This document shows, in pieces, positions 1 to 6,226 of a stretch of 19,968 nt of DNA. This DNA is from Acidobacteriota bacterium (GTDB lineage: Bacteria; Acidobacteriota; Blastocatellia; Pyrinomonadales; Pyrinomonadaceae). The translations under genes were made by a program, and so were the position numbers. The notes below the pieces were generated by a model that made no database searches, was not told the DNA's origin, and saw only the letters and a program-made list of their open reading frames with translations. Every line of letters starts with the position of its first letter. Position 1 is the stretch's first letter. The DNA lies in the NCBI GenBank assembly GCA_963169175.1, contig CAUJFK010000416.1:1-19968 (forward strand). Direction: 5' to 3'.

Positions 1-993
1 TCGACAGAGGTTTTTGACACCGCGCTGAAGGCATATAACGCCAAGGATTACGGCGTTGCAGCCGAAGGTTTTGCAAAGTACACGGGATTGAAGCCGAGCG
101 ATTCGGCTGGATTTTTCAATCTCGGCCTTTGCTACGCGAAACTGCAGAGGCAGGCTGAGGCAGTCCCAAACTTTAAGAAGGCGATCGCGCTTAGTACAAA
201 CTACTACAATCCGGCCGTACAGCTTGGTTATGCTTACCTGGATCTCGACAAGTTTTCCGACGCGATAACCGCTTTTACGTCTGCCGCAACAGCGGACCCA
301 GCAAAGCCGGATCCGCATTATGGGATTGGCCTTGCCCACCGCTATGCCAAAAATCCGGCGGAGGCCGAGAAGGCATTTGCCAAGGCGATTGCCGTCAGCC
401 CGGCGCGTCCGTCATTCTATTACCAACTCGCTTCGACGCAGTATGATAGCCAGAAATATAAGGAAGCGATCGTTAACTACCGCGAGACGGTCAAGCTTGA
501 CCCGAAACATTATTCCGGCTGGGTCTATCTCGGCAACTCGCTCGACTACAATGGCCAGCTTGTCGAAGCGATCGCGGCATACGAGACGGCGGTCGTCATT
601 GATCCGTCAAAGCCCGAGGCTGTGACCGAACTCGCGGTCCTGCATCTGCGAAACAACAAGCCGCAGCTTTGCGAGACATATGCCCGTAAGGGAATAGTGC
701 TCGACCCAAAATATCCGGGCGGCCACAGGACTTTGGGCGTGTGCCTGCGGAACCTGAAGCGATATCCTGAAGCTCTTGCATCAGGGCTTGAGGCAGTTCG
801 CCTTGACCCAAAATATGCGGAAGGCTACCGTGCGTTGGGATATACCTACCTTGCGATGCGGGATGCCGAACGGCTCGCGAAAAACACCGCAAAGGCTGGC
901 CAATACGACACCAAAGCCCGCGAAATGGTGACCAATCTGAAAGAACTAGGCGAGAATGCCGAACTTCTGGAAAGGGCGGTCAATAAACCGTAG
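1..993 (+). CDS. Tetratricopeptide repeat (TPR) protein, 5' end outside window
   Basis: The frame is open from base 1, so the gene begins upstream and only the C-terminal ~330 residues are visible. The protein is built of back-to-back TPR units of about 34 residues, each with the usual small and aromatic positions (for example GFFNLGLCYAKLQ, AVQLGYAYLDL, GWVYLGNSLDYNG, GHRTLGVCLRNLK). It ends shortly after the last repeat with a charged tail. TPR arrays are protein-interaction scaffolds; nothing visible gives a partner or an enzymatic role. An ATG at 88 is in frame, but the sequence before it reads as the same kind of TPR helix, so I do not take it as the start. It converges on the S46 peptidase gene, with a hairpin between them. 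Confidence 0.85.
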   Translation, partial: STEVFDTALKAYNAKDYGVAAEGFAKYTGLKPSDSAGFFNLGLCYAKLQRQAEAVPNFKKAIALSTNYYNPAVQLGYAYLDLDKFSDAITAFTSAATADPAKPDPHYGIGLAHRYAKNPAEAEKAFAKAIAVSPARPSFYYQLASTQYDSQKYKEAIVNYRETVKLDPKHYSGWVYLGNSLDYNGQLVEAIAAYETAVVIDPSKPEAVTELAVLHLRNNKPQLCETYARKGIVLDPKYPGGHRTLGVCLRNLKRYPEALASGLEAVRLDPKYAEGYRALGYTYLAMRDAERLAKNTAKAGQYDTKAREMVTNLKELGENAELLERAVNKP

Positions 994-1002
994 GAACCAT
1001 GG

Positions 1003-1054
1003 TCAAAAGTCAAAAGTCCAGAGTCCAGAGTCGATTGAACTCTGGACTTTTGAC
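1003..1054. repeat. Heptad repeat forming a hairpin between convergent genes
   Basis: Seven-base units run head to tail (gtcaaaa twice, gtccaga twice, then gtcgatt). The reverse complement follows, so 1009-1024 pairs perfectly with 1039-1054 (16 bp, 14-nt loop). It lies in the 100-bp gap between two convergent genes and could serve as a bidirectional transcription stop, although no long T-tract follows. Short tandem heptads of this look are familiar from intergenic regions of cyanobacteria and some other phyla. Confidence 0.7.
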
Positions 1055-1093
1055 TTGTAGGAACTCTGTTGCCCGCTTTTTAGCTCATACGTC

Positions 1094-3268
1094 CTAATTC
1101 GAAGCGGCCTTTGCTTTTGGGCCGCCTACTATTTTCATTTCGTCAACGATCCATTTTGCGTTGCCGAACTTTTCCGTGACGAACAGGACAAATCGGATAT
1201 CGACCGCGATCGTCCGGTTCACATTCGGGTCATAGTAATAATCATTCCCAAGTCCTTCGTAGTTGCCGTCAAAAACCAGCCCAACCTGTTCGCCCTTGCC
1301 GTTAAAAACCGGCGAGCCGCTGTTGCCGCCGATGATGTCGGCGGTGCAAAGAAAGTTGACCACAACGGAATCGCCCTCGCCATAGCGGCCAAAGTCCTGA
1401 TTTGTTTGCAGGTCCTTCAGCTTCTGCGGCATATCGAACGGGTTGATGCCGGTGTCCTTTTCCCACATTCCGTTCATGGTTGTGAACGGCGTTCGATATT
1501 CGGCCTCGCGGGGAGCGTAACCCTTCACATTTCCGAATGAGAATCGAAGTGTGGAATTTGCGTCCGGATACGGCGTAATGCCCTTCATCTCTGCCATGCC
1601 CTGCTGATAAAGAAGCCGCAGCCCGTCGATCTTTCCGGCAAACGCAATGGCACGAGCATTTGCGGCATCCTTTTCTATTTTTAACGCGGCCGCGAATGCC
1701 TTGACATTGTCGCGTTCGGGCCTAAAGTCCAGGGTCTGCGGGCCGTAAAGTGCGGCCACAGTTTCCGCGGTCCAGTAATCTCCCTCGGCGATGTTTTCGG
1801 CAAACGCGGTTTCGGCGGCAACACGGGCCTGGCCGACAAATGATCCGAAGAGTTTTTCGGCGCCATCAAATTTCTGTCCTTCTGGCAATTCGGCAAACTG
1901 ACGAAGGAAGAATTTCAGCATTTCGCGTTCATAGATCGGCTCGCGGCCGGCGAGTGACTTCTGAATGTCGGCCAGCTTTGCCTGCCGTTCGCTGTCGCTG
2001 AGCATTTTGTTCTCGGCGACCGCCATATAGATCGAGCGGAACATCGGCATTGTACCGTCGCCCATTCGGCGGACAAGGATGTCGCGTTTTGCATATTTGT
2101 TCGATTCGGCCGAAGCGGCGGCGATGTCCGCGAGCACTGTGCCGTATTTTCTTTGGCGTTCCGGATCAGCGGCGACCCATTGGGCAAAGCGCGCTTCTTC
2201 GGCACGGCGTTTTTCAACAACGTCCGCCTGGTTCAGCCGCCGTTCGCCGCCTTCAAACACCTTGCGGGAGTTATCGAAATTCGCTATGTCGGACTGATAC
2301 TTAATACGCTTTTCCTCGTCCGTGCGGCCGATCTCGCGGAGCGCCGCACTGCGTGCGTCAAGCCATCTCCAAAGGAAAGGGAAGTTGTCCTCGCGTGCGT
2401 ATTCGATCGACTGGCTTTCGCGATAACGCGTTGTCCCGCCCGGATAGCCAAGAATAAAAGTAAAATCGTTGTCCTTGAGCCCGCCAATGTTCATCGTCAA
2501 GTATTTCCTGGGTTTGTAGGGAACATTGTTTGGCGAGTATGCGGCGGCCTTGCCGTCCGGAGTTATATAGGCACGTAGGAATGTGAAGTCGCCGGTGTGG
2601 CGGGTCCATTCAAAATTGTCCGGATCACCGCCGAAAACGCCGATGTTGCGCGGCGGAACGTAAACAACGCGAATGTCGCTGATCTGGCGGGTTTGGATCA
2701 GATACGCGAAATATCCGTTGTTCAGTACCTGGATGCGGACAACGGAACCGGCGGGCACCTTTGCCTGCTCGGCCGCGGTCAGAGCGTCAACGTTCTTTTT
2801 TATCGCGGCGGCTAACGCCTCGCCCGTCAGGTTCTCGGTGCCCTGCATTATTTTTGACGTGACATCTTCTTCGCGTTCGGTGATGAAGATCGAATAATCC
2901 TTCGCTGGTATCTCGCCTGCTCTGCCATCGGTACGAAAGCCTGTCTCGACCAGATCTTTTTCCGGTGTCGAAGCTGAGACGACCGCGTCAAGGCCGCAGT
3001 GATGGTTTGTAAGTATAAGCCCTTCGGGAGAAACGAATTCAGCCGTGCACCCGATGCTCAATCGGACAACCGCTTCTGACAATCCGCCGCCCGCTGGATT
3101 GTAAATGTCCAGTGGGCTGATCTTCAACCCACGCTTCTTCAATCCCGCGATCCCGGCGATCTTGTTCGGCATATACATGCCCTCATCGAACCGTGCAAAA
3201 ACAAACGACGCCTGCGAAAGCACCATTGCGCAAAGCAAAACAAGCGAGACTGCTGTGTTCTTTCTCAT
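1094..3268 (-). CDS. Secreted S46-family dipeptidyl-peptidase, DPP7-like
   Basis: This 724-residue serine peptidase is predicted to release dipeptides from the N-termini of peptides in the periplasm. Residues 1-25 are a signal peptide (cleavage near FVFA|RFDEGMY). The chymotrypsin-like triad is visible: His in TNHHCG (89-90), Asp227 in RHTGDF and Ser650 in GGNSGSP. The length is normal for S46. In the family the residue 18 positions after the Ser sets P1 preference: Arg in Asp/Glu-specific DPP11, Gly in DPP7. Here it is Gly668 (FDGN), so a broad or hydrophobic preference is inferred. An AAGGAAG ribosome site lies about 10 nt before the ATG, read on the minus strand. The gene stands alone and is divergent from the next gene. 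Confidence 0.93.
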   Translation of the reverse strand: MRKNTAVSLVLLCAMVLSQASFVFARFDEGMYMPNKIAGIAGLKKRGLKISPLDIYNPAGGGLSEAVVRLSIGCTAEFVSPEGLILTNHHCGLDAVVSASTPEKDLVETGFRTDGRAGEIPAKDYSIFITEREEDVTSKIMQGTENLTGEALAAAIKKNVDALTAAEQAKVPAGSVVRIQVLNNGYFAYLIQTRQISDIRVVYVPPRNIGVFGGDPDNFEWTRHTGDFTFLRAYITPDGKAAAYSPNNVPYKPRKYLTMNIGGLKDNDFTFILGYPGGTTRYRESQSIEYAREDNFPFLWRWLDARSAALREIGRTDEEKRIKYQSDIANFDNSRKVFEGGERRLNQADVVEKRRAEEARFAQWVAADPERQRKYGTVLADIAAASAESNKYAKRDILVRRMGDGTMPMFRSIYMAVAENKMLSDSERQAKLADIQKSLAGREPIYEREMLKFFLRQFAELPEGQKFDGAEKLFGSFVGQARVAAETAFAENIAEGDYWTAETVAALYGPQTLDFRPERDNVKAFAAALKIEKDAANARAIAFAGKIDGLRLLYQQGMAEMKGITPYPDANSTLRFSFGNVKGYAPREAEYRTPFTTMNGMWEKDTGINPFDMPQKLKDLQTNQDFGRYGEGDSVVVNFLCTADIIGGNSGSPVFNGKGEQVGLVFDGNYEGLGNDYYYDPNVNRTIAVDIRFVLFVTEKFGNAKWIVDEMKIVGGPKAKAASN

Positions 3269-3318
3269 AAATATTTCGACTTCCTTATTGGTTTAGGGTC
3301 AAATGCGACGATTGGTGA

Positions 3319-3348
3319 ATTATATCGCCCCCGCGAGAGATTGACCAA
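3319..3348 (-). promoter_or_regulatory. Candidate promoter of the S46 peptidase gene
   Basis: Read on the minus strand, a perfect TATAAT (3319-3324) follows a weak -35 TTGGTC (3343-3348) with an 18-nt spacer. This would start the transcript about 45 nt before the ATG. The -10 is convincing; the -35 is poor. Confidence 0.4.
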
Positions 3349-3408
3349 CCTATCATTCGATGGTGACAGACGAGATCTGGATGGTCTGAAAATAACGAGG
3401 CAAGGTTA

Positions 3409-3437
3409 TTGACCAGGATCAGGGCTGGGCGTAAAGT
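3409..3437 (+). promoter_or_regulatory. Candidate promoter of the secreted unknown-protein gene
   Basis: TTGACC (3409-3414) and TAAAGT (3432-3437) are separated by 17 nt, about 40 nt ahead of the ATG at 3476. It forms a divergent pair with the peptidase promoter in the 207-bp gap. A ribosome site GGGAGGA lies at about 3462-3468. Confidence 0.4.
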
Positions 3438-3475
3438 ACAGCTATCGTTAGCTTGAACGCCGGGAGGATAACAGC

Positions 3476-4735
3476 ATGGCTTTTACGAGAATTGCGCGTT
3501 GGTCAGCATGGGCCGCTTCGGCCCTCGCACTCGCTTTGTTCTTGTTCGCAAACGCAGGGGCACAATGGAAAAGCCTGCCGCCTCCGCAAAATTTACAGAT
3601 CGCCGATCAGCCCGGCAGCCCTATTCGATTGACGCTTAGCGCCGTTTCCGATTTCGGCAATGGGTTCAAACGTCTTCAATACACCGCAAGCAACACGGGC
3701 ACTAAAATTGTTTGGGGATTTGTGCTTGCCGGCCTCGAAGAAGCGGACAAGCAGCCGTCGATGGTCTTTCGAGCAACGATCGGCCCGGGAACAGGCCGAG
3801 GCTTCAACGGCCCGATTCCGAGATCGGCCGAGGCTGATCCGTATGTAGTTTCAGTAGATTTTGTGATCTTTCGGGACGGAACATTCTGGGGGCCGGATTC
3901 GACCGGGGAAGCGGATTACGTAAAGGGAATTTTTGAAGGCGAGCGGGCAGCGGTCGCGGACGTAAAGCGGATCCTTGAAAGGAACAATGAAGCAGCCTTG
4001 CGCGAGGCTTTGACCCGCGAGCCCCTTTTGGCTGATTCGGCCCGCATCGACACAAACACGAAGCGAGGGCGAGGTTTCATAAAGGGATATGGCGTAGTAA
4101 TGATAGGCTTAAGACTGGATTATCTTGGCCGCGGTGACCTTCAGGGTATTCCGTCGCGGATATCTGAATTGGAGATTGGCCTCGGCCTTTCTGCACCGCC
4201 GAACGATGGCCGCCGCCAGATCAGCCGGGATTATTGGTTCAACGAGCCCATAGAGATCGATGGCCTGTTTCGCGGGGACAAACCGGTTGCGGTAGATGAA
4301 AGATTTTTGGCGGATTCGGATTGGTTGAAGGGGCTCAGGGTCAGGATAAAGAACAATGCGGGGAAGGACATTTCGTATATATCGCTAGATCTCGAATTTC
4401 CGGAAACCATCGCGACGGGAAACATCATGATGTTCTCGTTTTCTTATGGGCCTCATCCGATACGTAAAACTACGCAGGACGATTCCGTCAAGGCGCAGAG
4501 GCCTGTGCCGACAGGCGAGCATGTTGAAATGGTCGTGGATGACGTGGTGTTTGGCCGGCTTAAAGGATTTCTCGAATCCCAGCAGCCACTCGATCTTGTG
4601 ACCCGCGTGAAGATCAGAATATTGATGATCCATTTTACCGACGGTACTGCCTGGGGGAACTGGTTCGTTCCTAAAGCCGGACCCAAACGACCCGCGACGT
4701 TGGAATCCAGTAAATATGCCTATTTCGGCCGGTGA
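3476..4735 (+). CDS. Secreted protein of unknown function with an internal duplication
   Basis: The 419-residue product has an N-terminal signal peptide (about 1-29, cleavage near ANAGAQ) and no other membrane segment, so it is probably periplasmic or exported. I do not recognise the family. Two similar halves can be seen. The first (about 60-140) has YTASNTGTKIVWGFVL and ends in IFRDGTFWG (131-139). The second (about 284-395) has VRIKNNAGKDISYISL and ends in HFTDGTAWG (386-394). The shared motif F-x-D-G-T-x-W-G and the strand-rich character suggest two beta-sandwich-like units joined by a helical linker (about 145-182). A strong GGGAGGA ribosome site fixes the start. It is transcribed alone. 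The function is unknown. Confidence 0.85.
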   Translation: MAFTRIARWSAWAASALALALFLFANAGAQWKSLPPPQNLQIADQPGSPIRLTLSAVSDFGNGFKRLQYTASNTGTKIVWGFVLAGLEEADKQPSMVFRATIGPGTGRGFNGPIPRSAEADPYVVSVDFVIFRDGTFWGPDSTGEADYVKGIFEGERAAVADVKRILERNNEAALREALTREPLLADSARIDTNTKRGRGFIKGYGVVMIGLRLDYLGRGDLQGIPSRISELEIGLGLSAPPNDGRRQISRDYWFNEPIEIDGLFRGDKPVAVDERFLADSDWLKGLRVRIKNNAGKDISYISLDLEFPETIATGNIMMFSFSYGPHPIRKTTQDDSVKAQRPVPTGEHVEMVVDDVVFGRLKGFLESQQPLDLVTRVKIRILMIHFTDGTAWGNWFVPKAGPKRPATLESSKYAYFGR

Positions 4736-4804
4736 GAAACCGCGCAATTGAAAGGTCTGGTGAACAAGTGAGGTGCCGTCAGGCCAAACCCTCGCCGCCT
4801 GCAC

Positions 4805-4834
4805 TTGCGCTCAAATCCACCCGTTTGCTAGTAT
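4805..4834 (+). promoter_or_regulatory. Candidate tRNA-Thr promoter
   Basis: TTGCGC (4805-4810), an 18-nt spacer and TAGTAT (4829-4834) end 33 nt before the mature tRNA. The spacing suits a tRNA transcript with a short leader. Confidence 0.4.
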
Positions 4835-4867
4835 CGTCGATTGCGGCCTCCGCAAACACCCACCCAA

Positions 4868-4943
4868 GCCGGTGTAGCTCAGTTGGTAGAGCAGTTGATT
4901 TGTAATCATCAGGCAGTCGGTTCGAATCCGACCACCGGCTCCA
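4868..4943 (+). tRNA. tRNA-Thr (anticodon TGT), left edge of an island
   Basis: The 76-nt cloverleaf is complete and includes an encoded CCA. The acceptor stem GCCGGTG/CACCGGC pairs fully. The D arm is GCTC/GAGC, the anticodon loop TTTGTAA reads UGU (Thr codon ACA), and the T arm GTCGG/CCGAC encloses TTCGAAT. The anticodon stem GTTGA/TCATC has one T-T mismatch, at pair 28-42. A 47-nt copy of the 3' half, diverged in the T stem, occurs at 10044-10090, marking this tRNA as an integration site. Confidence 0.95.
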
Positions 4944-5108
4944 TAACCTCAAGTATTGCAGATACTTACAGCGATCGCCAATGCAAGCTAATGTCAGGCA
5001 ATCATCAGGTCACGTCGGAGCTCCCCATCTATAAATCCAAGTAATACAAATGTTTACAGGTGACTGGGTTAAGCCACCTCCTCTTCGCAAGGCTGCGCAA
5101 TCATCAGG
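4904..5108 (+). repeat. Three copies of the tRNA core decamer AATCATCAGG (fourth at right edge)
   Basis: AATCATCAGG occurs at 4904-4913 (inside the tRNA), 5000-5009, 5099-5108 and 10051-10060. The first three are spaced 96 and 99 nt apart. The 5000 and 5099 copies are preceded by GC and followed by T, and the 5000 copy still shows a CGTCGG like the T stem. They look like decayed att or tRNA scars from earlier insertions, or like extra recombinase core sites. Confidence 0.55.
4951..4967. repeat. Palindrome AAGTAT-TGCAG-ATACTT next to the tRNA
   Basis: This is a perfect 6-bp inverted repeat with a 5-nt centre, 7 nt after the tRNA. A close match (AAGTATTGCAAATAC, 9984-9998) lies at the right edge and a looser one at 5039-5059. 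Presence at both edges suggests an element-specific protein site; no protein can be assigned. Confidence 0.5.
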
Positions 5109-5188
5109 TTTCCGTTGATCAAATCGTAGCCCACGTCCAGCATTTACCGGGCATTCCGCGTTTCCGCCATTTGGCTATCGTTCATCAC

Positions 5189-5208
5189 TGTAGCGAAAAA
5201 TGTAGCGA
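5189..5208 (+). repeat. Paired TGTAGCGA repeat, left edge
   Basis: Two TGTAGCGA octamers are separated by four A's, giving a 12-bp period. The right edge has the same design with TGTAGTAG-GAAA-TGTAGTAG at 9919-9938 and 10140-10159. The left copy and the 10140 copy are both preceded by CAC. They are candidate recombinase arm sites; the role is inferred from position only. Confidence 0.55.
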
Positions 5209-5215
5209 CCCTTCA

Positions 5216-5235
5216 CACTTTAACAGTGTAAAGTG
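5216..5235. promoter_or_regulatory. Inverted repeat CACTTTA-N6-TAAAGTG, possible operator of the AbiEi-like gene
   Basis: A perfect 7-bp inverted repeat with a 6-nt centre overlaps the most upstream GTG start (5233). AbiEi antitoxins are known to bind inverted repeats in their own promoter, so autoregulation is a reasonable inference. If this is an operator, the real start is probably downstream, for example GTG 5281. Confidence 0.45.
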
Positions 5236-5853
5236 ACATTTCCTGTTGACAGATGTCGCATTTCACCACATCCTTGTGTTGTGGGTAATAAGAATAAATC
5301 AAGACTAAAGAAGCTTGGTGTTTTTACCGTTGCCCAGGCCAACGAGCTTGGAGTTAGCCAACAAAGCCTTTCGAGACTGGTGTCCAGCAAAAGTCTAAAG
5401 CGCGTAGGTCGCGGAATTTACCTTCACCCGGACGCCGAACTGGATCGGGATATGGGCTTTCAAATCGCGTCCGCGAAGTTCGGCCGTGAGGCAGCGATCG
5501 GCGGACTCTCGGCCCTCTTCCATTACAATCTCGCCGAGCAAGTCCCCGGACACCTCTGGGTCCTTGTTCCCCCGAGTAAAAGAACAAGTGAGCGAGGTTA
5601 CAAACTTCTCCGAACTAAGGTGAACCTCGATCACGGCATCGTGAGCGAAAAAGGTTACCGCATCGCTTCGGTTGAAAGGGCGGTTCTTGAGGGGCTGAAA
5701 TTCATCACTAAGATTGGTGAAAAAACGGCGATCAAGGCGGCGCGAGACGCTCTCGCCAAGGGACAGACTAGCGAACTGAAACTCGGAAGTGCCGCAAGAA
5801 AACTCGGGCTCGAATCAGTGCTGGCCAAATATCTGGAGATCATTATCCCGTAA
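5233..5853 (+). CDS. AbiEi-like winged-helix antitoxin/regulator (type IV TA family), orphan
   Basis: The product is up to 206 residues. A winged helix-turn-helix spans about 24-67 (LKKLGVFTVAQANELG, SRLVSSKSLKRVGRGIYLHPD), as in AbiEi antitoxins. It is followed by the alpha/beta domain with GREAAIGGLSALFHYNL, GHLWVLVPP and the late SVERAVLEGLKF segment typical of the family. AbiEi normally represses its operon and neutralises the nucleotidyltransferase toxin AbiEii encoded just downstream. No such gene or recognisable remnant follows, so this copy is an orphan or has another role. The GTG at 5233 gives an odd Cys/Pro-rich N-terminus overlapping an inverted repeat; GTG 5281 would start at GNKNKSRLKK and fits the family better. 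Neither has a good ribosome site. Confidence 0.75.
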   Translation: MTFPVDRCRISPHPCVVGNKNKSRLKKLGVFTVAQANELGVSQQSLSRLVSSKSLKRVGRGIYLHPDAELDRDMGFQIASAKFGREAAIGGLSALFHYNLAEQVPGHLWVLVPPSKRTSERGYKLLRTKVNLDHGIVSEKGYRIASVERAVLEGLKFITKIGEKTAIKAARDALAKGQTSELKLGSAARKLGLESVLAKYLEIIIP

Positions 5854-6142
5854 CCACGAAAGCAAAGGAGACTCCGAGCCGCAAAAGCTTGCGGGTTTGA
5901 GCCGGATGCTTAGCGTGTCTTACAAGAGATTAGGTGGTCAAATGCCAGTCTCGATTTCTTTTGGAGCGATTTGCAGGTTAAGGCCGTGGTTGAGCCTTTC
6001 TGAGTCCTGCCGGGCTTCATCGTGGACATGAGAGGTACCCGCTAGGAGTGCTTGTTTCTGCTTACACACCCTAATCAGATAAGAGTTTCGCTACATGGAT
6101 CCGATATGATAAGATTGTCGCACGACTGATGAGAATATTGTC
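5854..6142. other. Non-coding gap after the AbiEi-like gene
   Basis: About 290 nt follow where an AbiEii toxin gene would be expected. All forward frames are interrupted by stops or lack family motifs (no nucleotidyltransferase GS/DxD signature seen). GATAAG hexamers begin near its 3' end (6078, 6108) and continue to the Fic gene (6179, 6209, 6229). I see no promoter I would defend. Confidence 0.4.
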
Positions 6143-6226
6143 ATGATGAGGCTGGAAAATAAGAAAAATCGGCAAATCGATAAGCTTCTATCAAGAAATC
6201 TTGCATTTGATAAGAAATTCAGATGA
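6143..6226 (+). CDS. Possible 27-residue leader peptide overlapping the Fic start
   Basis: An ATG-ATG start at 6143 opens a 27-codon frame rich in Lys, Asn and Arg (MMRLENKKNRQIDK...). Its TGA lies inside an ATGA overlap with the Fic start codon at 6223. The Fic gene has no clear ribosome site of its own, so translation could be coupled through this frame. No similarity is recognised, and chance is possible for an ORF this short. Confidence 0.3.
   Translation: MMRLENKKNRQIDKLLSRNLAFDKKFR

Noticed and set aside
4971..4978. GCGATCGC palindrome after the tRNA, like the cyanobacterial HIP1 octamer
   Set aside because: This is a single copy in the region; one 8-bp palindrome is expected by chance often enough.
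4841..5044. 67-codon forward frame covering the tRNA
   Set aside because: It consists mostly of the tRNA gene and its flanks; no ribosome site or protein-like composition.
5789..6031. 80-codon forward frame after the AbiEi-like gene, considered as an AbiEii toxin remnant
   Set aside because: It overlaps the end of the AbiEi frame and shows no nucleotidyltransferase motif in this or the neighbouring frames.
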